From: Acidobacteriota bacterium
GTDB taxonomy: Bacteria > Acidobacteriota > UBA4820 > DSQY01
Direction: 5' to 3'
DNA: 64,000 nt
Assembly: GCA_021787565.1 (NCBI GenBank)
Contig: JAJYLT010000010.1
Span: 1 to 64,000, forward strand
Shown here: piece by piece, positions 1 through 8,987 of the stretch
Layout of the letters: each line of letters starts with the position of its first letter
Numbering within the stretch: position 1 is the stretch's first letter
Translations under genes and position numbers: made by a program
The notes under the pieces: generated by a model
Database searches by the model: none
Seen by the model: the letters and a program-made list of their open reading frames with translations, nothing else
What the model was told of the DNA's origin: nothing

Positions 1-159
1 CATCAGTACGTCTGTCTTCGAGAAAGTCCCTCTAAATGAACTACTTACGAATCAAGACTCCTTGGATGCTGGAGAAGGTATTCGTAACTCACTGCTTCCA
101 TTCGACTTATAACCGGACAGCAGTGACCTTAGAGTAAGGATTATGCCCGCGAGTAAGGA

Positions 160-413
160 GTGCATGCCATGCCGATTTCGATGTTGACCAGCAAGGGCCA
201 GACGACGATTCCGAAGGAGATCCGGGACCACCTGCACCTGCAGCCGGGAGACAGGCTGGAATACATCACGGAGGCGGACGGAAGGGTGGTGCTCGTGCCG
301 GTGACGCTCGACATCGGGGATCTGTTCGGCGCGCTCCCGAAGCCAAAGCGCAAGGCATCGATCGAAGAGATGGACCGGACCATCCGCGAGGCCGCGTCGG
401 ATAGGCTGAAGCG

Positions 414-417
<4 letters not shown>
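160..417 (+). CDS. AbrB/MazE-type antitoxin (VapB-like)
   Basis: SpoVT-AbrB signature 'SMLTSKGQTTIPKEIRDHLHLQPGDRLEYI'; 4-nt overlap with a VapC start at 414. Start may be ATG 169. Confidence 0.85.
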
Positions 418-1019
<602 letters not shown>

Positions 1020-1083
1020 TAGAGCTACGAATCCTTAGCCTAATCCGCCCGCCCGCCGCGGGTGATGGTGGGCCTTCGAAGGG

Positions 1084-1107
1084 TCGCGATCTGGAGATCG
1101 CTCCCAC
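1084..1107 (-). repeat. Single REP-like hairpin
   Basis: Minus strand GTGGGAGCGATCTCCAGATCGCGA matches the GTGGGAGCG-stem-loop-CGCGA form of known REP sequences. Confidence 0.55.
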
Positions 1108-1188
1108 AACGGCCGGGGATGCGTTAACAGGCCCTGCGGTTCACGGGGCGGGATGTCTCCGAAGGCTGGTTGTGCGGGAAGGCAAGAT

Positions 1189-1266
<78 letters not shown>

Positions 1267-1277
1267 GCTTTGGATCT

Positions 1278-1353
1278 TGGTGGGCCGTACTGGATTCGAA
1301 CCAGTGACTCTCTGCTTAAAAGGCAGATACTCTACCGACTGAGTTAACGGCCC
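1278..1353 (-). tRNA. tRNA-Lys (TTT), CCA encoded
   Basis: GGGCCGTTAACTCAGTCGGTAGAGTATCTGCCTTTTAAGCAGAGAGTCACTGGTTCGAATCCAGTACGGCCCACCA; anticodon loop CTTTTAA. Confidence 0.95.
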
Positions 1354-1485
1354 GCCGGCCTGGCGAGCTATTATTCGGGAATTCACCCTTCAAGTCAACC
1401 GAGCGAGGTCCCGCCCGAGGTGGCAATACGGGCGGGTGGCGGGAGGCGGGAGACGCGAGAGGCGACGGGCAGAGCATCATCCGCG

Positions 1486-1610
1486 CGTCATCCTGAGGAC
1501 TCCTTCGAAGGGCCGCCGGCTCAGGATCCCGTGGCAGAGAGACCACCGGCGGCATCGGAGCGGCGGGATCCTGTGCTAGCCGCCCGTTGTGGGCCTGCCA
1601 CAGGATGACG
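1486..1610. repeat. Nested inverted-repeat element (CGTCATCCTG...CAGGATCCCG...CGGGATCCTG...CAGGATGACG)
   Basis: Outer perfect 10-bp inverted repeat 1486-1495/1601-1610 and inner perfect 10-bp inverted repeat 1522-1531/1564-1573. Confidence 0.6.
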
Positions 1611-1692
1611 GGGAAAAGGCGCAGCGCGACCAGGAGCTGGAATGGCGGGGGCAAGTCTCCGCCCTCCACCCTCCGCCCTCCACTCTCCGCCC

Positions 1693-1843
1693 CCCCGATT
1701 CCGCGATAGCGGCTCAACACCTGCGTAGGAGCGGCGCCTCGCCGCGAACCGGGTGACCCTGCGACCAGGATGCGGTGCCCGCGTACGGTCCGTCGCGCCG
1801 GGGGCGGCGCTCCTACGAGTGCGATTCCATCGCGGAATTTGGG
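1693..1843 (+). repeat. REPIN/MITE-like 151-bp element, copy 1
   Basis: Terminal ATTCCGCGAT...ATCGCGGAAT; REP-like arms GTAGGAGCGGCGCCTCGCCGCGA and rc of GTAGGAGCGCCGCCCCCGGCGCGA; flanked by CCGCCC on both sides. Confidence 0.9.
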
Positions 1844-1893
1844 CCGCCCTCCACCGATTGAAGGCCGGCCGCCCTTCGGCTATTCTGCTGCGC

Positions 1894-2868
1894 ATGGCCG
1901 CCGTGCTGGACGTGCGGGATCTCATCGTCAGCTTCCCCATCGAGGGCCGCCCGGTCCCCGTGGTGAACGGCGTGGATTTCCACGTGGAGGAGGGGGAGCC
2001 GGTGGCGCTGGTGGGCGAGTCGGGATGCGGCAAGACCATGACGGGTCTGGCCCTCCTGCGGCTGGTCCCGCCTCCCGGGGCCATCACGGGCGGTTCGATC
2101 CGCTTCAGGGGGCAGGAGGTCTTGGGGATGTCCGAGCCGGACCTTTGCTCCCACCGGGGGAAGTCCGTCGCCATGATCTTCCAGGAGCCCCAGAGCGCGC
2201 TCAATCCGGTGCTCACGGTGGGGTTTCAGGTGGCCGAGGCGATCCGCGCCCACGAGAAGGTCTCCCGCCGGCAGGCGCTGGACCGGGCGGCGGAGCTCTT
2301 CGGGCGAGTGGCGCTCTCCGACCCCCAGAGGCGCCTGGCCGATTACCCCCACCAGCTCAGCGGCGGCCAGCGCCAGCGCGTCATGATCGCCATGGCCCTG
2401 GCCTCCGGCCCCTCGCTACTGGTGGCGGATGAGCCCACGACGGCCCTGGACGTGACGGTCCAGTCCCAGATCCTGGATCTGCTGGCCTCGCTGAGCGAGA
2501 GCCTGGGCATGGCGCTCCTGCTCATCACGCACGACCTGGGGGTGGTGGCGCATTTCTCGCGGAGGATCTACGTGATGTACTGCGGGCGCATCGTGGAATC
2601 GGGGCCGGTGGCGGCGGTGTTCCGGTCGCCCGGGCACCCCTACACCCGCGCCCTGCTCCAGTCGGTGCCGCGCCTCCACGACGGGGACAGCCGGCTGAGG
2701 ACCATCCCCGGTGCCGTGCCTCCTCCCCAGTCGCTGCCAGCGGGCTGTGCCTTCGCGCCGCGCTGTCCCCTGGCGGAGGAGCGGTGCAGACAGGCCGTGC
2801 CCGAGCTTCGCCCCATGGCCAACGGGCGGGCGGTGCGCTGCGTCCTGGTTGGCGGGGGCGAACCGTGA
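1894..2868 (+). CDS. Oligopeptide/dipeptide ABC transporter ATP-binding protein (OppD/DppD type)
   Basis: Walker A '[11 protein letters not shown]', signature '[15 protein letters not shown]', oligo_HPY-type C-terminus. Start taken as ATG 1894; upstream ORF extension is repeat-derived. Confidence 0.93.
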   Translation: MAAVLDVRDLIVSFPIEGRPVPVVNGVDFHVEEGEPVALVGESGCGKTMTGLALLRLVPPPGAITGGSIRFRGQEVLGMSEPDLCSHRGKSVAMIFQEPQSALNPVLTVGFQVAEAIRAHEKVSRRQALDRAAELFGRVALSDPQRRLADYPHQLSGGQRQRVMIAMALASGPSLLVADEPTTALDVTVQSQILDLLASLSESLGMALLLITHDLGVVAHFSRRIYVMYCGRIVESGPVAAVFRSPGHPYTRALLQSVPRLHDGDSRLRTIPGAVPPPQSLPAGCAFAPRCPLAEERCRQAVPELRPMANGRAVRCVLVGGGEP

Positions 2869-3893
2869 GCGAGCCGCGCCCCGAGGGCAGCAACGCCCCG
2901 CTGGTGGAGGTCCGCCGCCTGGTCCACCGCTACCCCGTCGGCCGAGGCTGGCTGGGGGGGCCGCGGGGCTACCTGAATGCCGTGGACGACGTCTCCTTTC
3001 GCGTCTGGAAGGGCGAGACGCTCGGCCTGGTGGGCGAGACGGGCTCGGGGAAGACCACGCTGGGGCGGTGCCTCGTGCGGCTCCTCACGCCGGCCTCGGG
3101 CGAGATCCTCTTCGAGGGCGAGGACCTGCTGGCGCTGAAGGGCGAGGCCCTTCGCCGGAAGCGGCGAGACTTCCAGATCATCTTCCAGGACCCTTACGGC
3201 AGCCTCAATCCGAGGATGCGCGTGGAGTCCATCGTGACCGAGCCGCTGGCCATCCACCGGATGGGCGACCGGCGCCAGCGGCGGCTCCGCGCCACCAATC
3301 TCCTGGAACAGGTGGGCATGGAGGCCTCGGCCCTGCCCCGATTCCCCCACGAGTTTTCGGGCGGCCAGCGCCAGCGCATCGGGATCGCGCGGGCCCTGGC
3401 GCTGAACCCGAAGTTCGTGATCTGCGACGAGCCGGTGTCGGCCCTGGACGTCTCCGTCCAGGCCCAGATCATCAACCTCTTGCAGGACCTCCAGGAGCGG
3501 CTGGGGCTCACCTACCTCTTCATCGCCCACGGCCTGCAGGTGGTGGCCCACATCTCCACGCGGGTGGCCGTCATGTTCCAGGGCCGTATCGTGGAGATGG
3601 GCTGCCGCGAGGAGCTGTTTCAACGGCCGCTCCACCCGTACACGCGCTCGCTCCTGGATGCCGTGCTGGACCCCGATCCCGGCGTTCCGAGGCCGGCGCA
3701 TCAAGGCCCGCCGGCCGAGCCGGCCGCGGCGCCCTCCCCCGCGCCGGGCTGCCGCTTCGCGCCCCGCTGCCCCATCGCGGAGGCGTGCTGCCGCGAGGAG
3801 GAGCCGGCCCTTCGGGAGCTGGCGCCCGGCCACACCGTCGCCTGCCACCTGGCCGACCGCCCCTCGGCCGGTGATTCAAAGGCCGAGGCGTAA
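2865..3893 (+). CDS. Oligopeptide/dipeptide ABC transporter ATP-binding protein (OppF/DppF type)
   Basis: Walker A 'GETGSGKTTLG', 'FSGGQRQRIGIARALALNP'; GTG start overlaps upstream stop. Confidence 0.93.
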   Translation: MSEPRPEGSNAPLVEVRRLVHRYPVGRGWLGGPRGYLNAVDDVSFRVWKGETLGLVGETGSGKTTLGRCLVRLLTPASGEILFEGEDLLALKGEALRRKRRDFQIIFQDPYGSLNPRMRVESIVTEPLAIHRMGDRRQRRLRATNLLEQVGMEASALPRFPHEFSGGQRQRIGIARALALNPKFVICDEPVSALDVSVQAQIINLLQDLQERLGLTYLFIAHGLQVVAHISTRVAVMFQGRIVEMGCREELFQRPLHPYTRSLLDAVLDPDPGVPRPAHQGPPAEPAAAPSPAPGCRFAPRCPIAEACCREEEPALRELAPGHTVACHLADRPSAGDSKAEA

Positions 3894-4033
3894 GCACGCT
3901 CGCCCGCTGAGCCGGAGCTTGGGCGAGGCCGGCAACGGCTTGCCGACCATTCACCGGCGCAACGGGCGGCCAAGGTCGCACCAGGCAAAGGAATCCTCCG
4001 GCGTCCTGAATCTACCTGAATCGTAAGCGGGTG

Positions 4034-4816
4034 TCAGAGGCCACGGACGAGGTGGCGCGTGGACCATTCGCCGACCGAGATGAGGGTGATCAGCTTCCGG
4101 CGCGGCAGCAGGCGGCGGGCGATGGCCCGGTCGGAGAGGCCCTCGGCGCGAAGCTCGTGGACCTTTCCGCGTAGCTCCTCCAGGAACTCCAGCCTCCGAG
4201 TGAGGTGGCGCGTTCCCTCCGTCAGGACGCCGGCGTGGGCCGTGAAGAGCGTATCCGCCCCCAGGGCGATCAGGCGCTTGAGGGAGTCGATGGAGCGCCC
4301 CGACTCCTCGCCTCGGAAGGCGACGACTTGGGAGACGCCCAGGAAGAAGTCGCCCGTGAAGAGCCACCCCCGCTCCTTTTCCCACAGGACCACGTGATCG
4401 GGCGTGTGGCCCGGTGCGGGCAGGATTTCGAAGCGGTACTTCGGCGTCCGGAAGACTTCGGGGAGCGGCCGGGGCGTGAAGGCCTTGCGTGAATCCCACG
4501 CGAGCTTGCGGTAGAGCGGCAGGCGGGCATCGGTCCCCACCTCGGCGTGCAGCGCCTCGTGCAGATACACCGGCACGTCAAGATTCTGCTGAATCCACGC
4601 CGCCAATCCGCAGTGGTCCTCGTGGGCGTGGGTCAGCGCCACCTCCCTGATCGCCGACCGCTCCAGGAAAGGGATGATGTCCTCGCGCTGCGAGGCCGGG
4701 CCCGTGTCCACCAGCAGGCCGTCCACCGCGTAGACGTAAAAGGTCAGGGGGATGCCTAGAAGGCGGGACTCGGTGCGGAGGTAGTGAACGTCCTCGTAGA
4801 GGCCGGTCTTCATCAT
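4034..4816 (-). CDS. MBL-fold metallo-hydrolase
   Basis: 'ALTHAHEDHCGLAAW', 'APGHTPDHVVLWE', 'LFTGDFF' motifs. Confidence 0.88.
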   Translation of the reverse strand: MMKTGLYEDVHYLRTESRLLGIPLTFYVYAVDGLLVDTGPASQREDIIPFLERSAIREVALTHAHEDHCGLAAWIQQNLDVPVYLHEALHAEVGTDARLPLYRKLAWDSRKAFTPRPLPEVFRTPKYRFEILPAPGHTPDHVVLWEKERGWLFTGDFFLGVSQVVAFRGEESGRSIDSLKRLIALGADTLFTAHAGVLTEGTRHLTRRLEFLEELRGKVHELRAEGLSDRAIARRLLPRRKLITLISVGEWSTRHLVRGL

Positions 4817-4912
4817 CGTCCCACCTCACGCGAAGTGCTTACCCTTTCGGGTCTCTTCTTGTCAAGGATGAGCGCTCGCTCACCTAACCCCCGTCGGGAT
4901 TCCGGGATGTCG

Positions 4913-4984
4913 TGATGAGGAGATGAGGAGATGAGGAGATGAGGAGATGAGGTGATGAGGAGATGAGGAGATGAGGAGATGAGG
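4913..4984. repeat. 8-bp tandem repeat (AGATGAGG) x9
   Basis: Nine consecutive units, two carrying TGATGAGG. Confidence 0.95.
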
Positions 4985-5153
4985 GGATGCCGACTGGAAC
5001 CCACAGTCGCCTTACACCGCCTTTCCTGTCCCTCCCCTCCTTCGTCCCTCCTCCCCCACAGGCCGACGCAGCGGGCGTTTCTCCTTGACGCCGCGTGCAC
5101 CGAGCGGCTAAGGTCGTGGGCAAGGGCTTGGGAGGCCCAGGAGGGAAACCGTC

Positions 5154-6572
5154 ATGCCGCAGGAGCGACACCCCAAAGGTCTAGCTGTACTCTTTTTCAC
5201 CGAGATGTGGGAGCGTTTCGGCTTCTACACCATGCTCGCGATATTCACCCTCTACCTGGATGAGTACTTCCACTTTCCCCACCCGGGGACCATCTACGGC
5301 GGCTTTCTGGCCCTCGTCTACTTCACCCCCCTCTTCGGCGGAATGGTGGCCGATCACCTGCTCGGCTTCCGCAAGACCATCGCCCTGGGGGCGCTCCTGA
5401 TGGCGGTGGGGTACGGCCTGGTGACCTTTCACTACCCCGTCCCCAAGGCGGAGGAGGAGTCGGTCCGCGCGGCGGAACAGCGGTACCACCAGGTGCTGAA
5501 CGACTGGGAGGCGCGCGCCCAGGCGGCGCAGGCCGAGGGCAGGACCTTCGCTGAGGCGCAGCCCAGATACGAGGGCCCCGGACGCACCACCGGCAGGGGC
5601 CTCTTCTTTCTGGCCCTGCTGGTCATCATCTGCGGGAACGGCCTGTTCAAGCCCAACATCTCGGTGATGGTGGGCAACCTCTACGAGGAGGGCAGCGCGC
5701 TCAAGGACTCGGCCTTCAACATCTTTTATATGGGTATCAACGTCGGCGCCTTCTTCGCGCCCATCGTGGCGGCCTCCCTGCGCAATACCCTGGGGTGGTC
5801 CTGGGCCTTCGGCGCGGCGGGAGTGGGCATGCTCGTGTCGCTGGGCATCTTCCAGGGCTTCAGGCGGTTCATCGTGCACGCCGAGATCGGGCGCCACGCG
5901 GACTCCATGGTCAAGGGGCCGGAGCTCTCCCGCAGACAGGAGTGGAGCCGCATCGCGGCCCTCCTGGCCATCTACGCCATCGTCATCCTGTTCTGGATGG
6001 CCTTCCACCAGAACGGCTTCACCCTGACCTTCTGGGCACGGGACGCGACGGGGCCGGCCTTCGGCATGTGGCGCATCCCCGCCGAGGTCTTCCAGGCCGC
6101 CAACCCCTTCTTCGTCGTGACCCTCACGCCCCTGGTGGTGCTGTTCTGGCGCCGCATGCGCGAGCGCGGCCTGGAGCCCTCCACCCCGGCCAAGATGGGC
6201 ATCGGCATGCTGCTCACCGCCACGTCCTTCGGCATCATGGGGCTCGCGGGGATGTCGGGCGGCAACTTCGGCCGCGTCAGCCCCCTCTGGCTCATCGCGG
6301 CCTATGCGATGGTTACGCTGGGCGAGCTGAATCTCAGCCCCATGGGACTCTCCTTCTGCTCCAAGGTCGCCCCGCCACGGTTCCGCGGCACCATGATGGG
6401 GCTCTGGTTCTGCGCCACGGCCGCGGGCAACTACCTCTCGGGGGCGGTGGAACCGCTGTGGGACCGGTGGCCGCACAGCCGGTTCTTCTTCTTCCTCGTG
6501 GCGACCAGCCTCTGCGCGGCCGTGCTGTTGCGCCTCGTGCTCAAGAGGGTGAACCGCGCCTCGGCCTCCTGA
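5154..6572 (+). CDS. POT/PTR family proton-dependent oligopeptide transporter
   Basis: 'FFTEMWERFGFYTMLAIFTLYL', 'GNGLFKPNISVMVGNLY', multiple TM segments. Confidence 0.93.
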   Translation: MPQERHPKGLAVLFFTEMWERFGFYTMLAIFTLYLDEYFHFPHPGTIYGGFLALVYFTPLFGGMVADHLLGFRKTIALGALLMAVGYGLVTFHYPVPKAEEESVRAAEQRYHQVLNDWEARAQAAQAEGRTFAEAQPRYEGPGRTTGRGLFFLALLVIICGNGLFKPNISVMVGNLYEEGSALKDSAFNIFYMGINVGAFFAPIVAASLRNTLGWSWAFGAAGVGMLVSLGIFQGFRRFIVHAEIGRHADSMVKGPELSRRQEWSRIAALLAIYAIVILFWMAFHQNGFTLTFWARDATGPAFGMWRIPAEVFQAANPFFVVTLTPLVVLFWRRMRERGLEPSTPAKMGIGMLLTATSFGIMGLAGMSGGNFGRVSPLWLIAAYAMVTLGELNLSPMGLSFCSKVAPPRFRGTMMGLWFCATAAGNYLSGAVEPLWDRWPHSRFFFFLVATSLCAAVLLRLVLKRVNRASAS

Positions 6573-6671
6573 CGGGAGTGCGGCCTCGGAGCCTCCGGGA
6601 GAGCTCCGTTGGCCTTGCCGCCTTGACTCCACCTGGCGGTGGAACTACTGTTTCGGCCTGAGGAGACCTCC

Positions 6672-8459
6672 ATGTGCGCCCTTTCTCCCGAGATCCATCG
6701 CCTGATCCTCGAGGATTTTCCGGATGCCGTGCTGGTGCTCGACCGGCAAAGGACGATCCTCCACGCCAACCCGGCCTTCTACCGGTTGATGGACCTGGAC
6801 CCGCGGGAGGACATCCGCGGACGCCAGTGCGGCGAGGTGGCCCAGACGGCGGTCTGCGAGAGCCAGTGCCTCATGAGGCGGGCCGAATTGGACGAGAGGA
6901 CCACGGTGCAGCGCCACAGCATCCCCTGTCAGTGCCCCGGGGTCGGGCCCCTCTGCATGACCCACCGGATCCTCAACTCCTCCGCCGCCCCGGGCGAACC
7001 CTTCTCCATCGAGGTCTTCAAGGACATGGCCGACCTGGGCAACTACCTCGAAACGCTCCGGACCACGGCCCTGGCCTTGGAGCAGGAGAAGGACAAGCTG
7101 GCGGTGATCCTGGAGGGCATCGCCGACGGCTTCTTCACGACGGACCGCGATCTCCTCGTGACCGACGCCAACGACAGCCTGCTCAGGTTCCTCCGAAAGC
7201 GCCGGGAGGAGGTGGTGGGCAGGCCCTGTTCCGAAGTGTTCCATTCGGACAAGTGCGAGGTCGACTGCCCCGTGCGCTGGACGCTGGACCACGGCAAGCA
7301 CGTGGCCAACTGCCGGGAGAGGGTGCTGACGGCCGAGGACCAGGTCCGGCACGTCCTCAAGAGCACCTACCTGCAGCGGGACATGAACGGCGAGCCGACG
7401 GGGGTCATCGGCATCGTGCGGGACAACTCCGAACTCGTCTCCCTGCAGCGGCAGGCGGTCTCCCTCGTGAAGGCCTACGGGTTCGTCACCAAGAACAAGC
7501 ACATGCAGGAGGTGCTGGATCTCATCCAGACGATCCGGGACACGGACACCTCCGTGCTCATCCTCGGCGAGAGCGGCACGGGGAAGGAGATGCTGGCCAA
7601 CGCCATCGTGCAGAGCAGCGTCCGGAGGAACAAGCCGTTCATCAAGATCAACTGTTCCGCGCTCACCGAGAACCTCCTGGAGAGCGAGCTGTTCGGCCAC
7701 GTGAAGGGGGCCTTCACGGGGGCCATCATGGACAAGCCGGGGAAGTTCGAGATGGCGGACGGCGGGACGCTCTTCCTGGACGAGGTGGGGGACATGTCCC
7801 TCACCCTTCAGGCCAAGGTGCTGCGCGTCCTGCAGGAGAAGGAGTTCGAGCGGGTGGGGGGCAACCGGACGCTCCGCGTGGACGTCCGCATCCTGGCCGC
7901 CACCAACAAGGACCTGAAGGAGGAGATCCGGAAGGGCAATTTCCGCGAGGACCTGTACTACCGGCTCCACGTGATCCCCGTCCGCATCCCTCCCCTGAGA
8001 CAGCGCAAGGAGGACATCCCGCTTCTGGTGCACCACTTCGTGGACCTCTTCAACCAGAAGTACAAGCGGAGCATCCAGGAGGTCTCTTCGAGGGCCCTGG
8101 CGCTCCTCGTGGACTACCCCTGGCCCGGGAACGTCCGGGAGCTGCGGAACGCCGTCGAATACGCCTTCGTCTGCTCCAACGGGACCATCCTGGAGCGCCC
8201 CGCCCTTCCGACGGAGATCCAGCACTGGCAGAGGGGATGGACCGAGCGGAGACGAGGCGGAGACGCGGACGAGCTCTCGCCGAGGCCACCGGAGACCGAG
8301 GCGGAAGAGCTTCCCTCCGGTGACGACCGGCAGAGGATCCTGGCCCTCCTGGAGCGCCACCACGGAAATCGCACCAAGGTGGCCCAGATCCTCGGCATGG
8401 GGCGCACGACGCTCTGGCGGAAGATCAAGGAGCTGAGCATCCGGGAGAACTTCCGGTGA
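6672..8459 (+). CDS. Sigma-54-dependent PAS-PAS-AAA+-Fis transcriptional regulator
   Basis: '[15 protein letters not shown]', '[13 protein letters not shown]', C-terminal Fis HTH '[25 protein letters not shown]'; two Cys-rich PAS domains. Confidence 0.94.
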   Translation: MCALSPEIHRLILEDFPDAVLVLDRQRTILHANPAFYRLMDLDPREDIRGRQCGEVAQTAVCESQCLMRRAELDERTTVQRHSIPCQCPGVGPLCMTHRILNSSAAPGEPFSIEVFKDMADLGNYLETLRTTALALEQEKDKLAVILEGIADGFFTTDRDLLVTDANDSLLRFLRKRREEVVGRPCSEVFHSDKCEVDCPVRWTLDHGKHVANCRERVLTAEDQVRHVLKSTYLQRDMNGEPTGVIGIVRDNSELVSLQRQAVSLVKAYGFVTKNKHMQEVLDLIQTIRDTDTSVLILGESGTGKEMLANAIVQSSVRRNKPFIKINCSALTENLLESELFGHVKGAFTGAIMDKPGKFEMADGGTLFLDEVGDMSLTLQAKVLRVLQEKEFERVGGNRTLRVDVRILAATNKDLKEEIRKGNFREDLYYRLHVIPVRIPPLRQRKEDIPLLVHHFVDLFNQKYKRSIQEVSSRALALLVDYPWPGNVRELRNAVEYAFVCSNGTILERPALPTEIQHWQRGWTERRRGGDADELSPRPPETEAEELPSGDDRQRILALLERHHGNRTKVAQILGMGRTTLWRKIKELSIRENFR

Positions 8460-8512
8460 GGATCTCGCCCCGGTTGCTGGGGGCCATCGCGGTGCTCATG
8501 GCGGCGGCCGGA

Positions 8513-8663
8513 CCCCAATTCCGCGATAGCGGCTCAACGCCTGCGTAGGAGCGGCGCCTCGCCGCGAACCGGGTGACCCTGCGACCAGGATGCGGTGCCC
8601 GCGTACGGTCCGTCGCGCCGGGGGCGGCGCTCCTACGAGTGCAATTCCATCGCGGAATTTGGG
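8513..8663 (+). repeat. REPIN/MITE-like 151-bp element, copy 2
   Basis: CCCCAATTCCGCGAT...ATCGCGGAATTTGGG; flanked by CCGGA on both sides. Confidence 0.93.
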
Positions 8664-8676
8664 CCGGATGCGGCTC

Positions 8677-8705
8677 TTGCCATGGGCAGGATTCTCTGGT
8701 ATAAG
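8677..8705 (+). promoter_or_regulatory. Putative sigma-70 promoter for the rpsU operon
   Basis: TTGCCA - 17 nt - TATAAG. Confidence 0.6.
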
Positions 8706-8709
8706 AGTT

Positions 8710-8741
8710 GGGCCCCCGTGAGCGCGGGGGCCTACTTTTTG
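8710..8741 (+). promoter_or_regulatory. Terminator-like hairpin in rpsU leader
   Basis: GGGCCCCCG TGAG CGCGGGGGCC followed by TACTTTTTG, between the putative promoter and rpsU. Confidence 0.6.
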
Positions 8742-8763
8742 ACTAGAGGGGAGGCGATAGCGA

Positions 8764-8970
8764 GTGCCCACCGTGGTCGTGAAAGAAGGCGAATCCATTG
8801 AAGGCGCCATCCGCCGCTTCAAGCGCAAGTGCGAGAAGGCGGGCGTGCTTTCCGAGCTGAAGAAGCGCCAGCACTACGAAAAGCCCAGCGTCAAGCGCAA
8901 GAAAAAGGCCCTGGCCGCGCGCAAGAAGCTGCTCAAGCGCTTGGCCCAGGAACGCAAGCTCAACGCGTAA
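8764..8970 (+). CDS. rpsU: 30S ribosomal protein S21
   Basis: '[43 protein letters not shown]'; GTG start. Confidence 0.96.
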   Translation: MPTVVVKEGESIEGAIRRFKRKCEKAGVLSELKKRQHYEKPSVKRKKKALAARKKLLKRLAQERKLNA

Positions 8971-8987
8971 CAGCCTCGCCTAACAAC

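Noticed and set aside
4913-4984. Possible CRISPR array
   Set aside because: 8-bp head-to-tail units without spacers; a simple tandem repeat. No cas genes in the window.
5181-6632. Long minus-strand ORF opposite the POT transporter
   Set aside because: High-GC shadow ORF; composition (His/Arg/Gly/Glu-rich, no motifs) and perfect overlap with a clear plus-strand gene. The same applies to 6645-8363(-), 13200-14369(-), 38892-40301(-), 41225-42901(-), 45161-46579(-), 50332-51585(-), 51882-53276(-) and 31750-34281(+).
8595-8801. Recurrent short ORF 'MPAYGPSRRGRRSYECNSIAEFG' and 'MTLRPGCGARVRS.APGAALLRV'
   Set aside because: These are translations of the 151-bp repeat (also at 1753, 20229, 20395, 36579) and differ in downstream sequence; no evidence of a real peptide.
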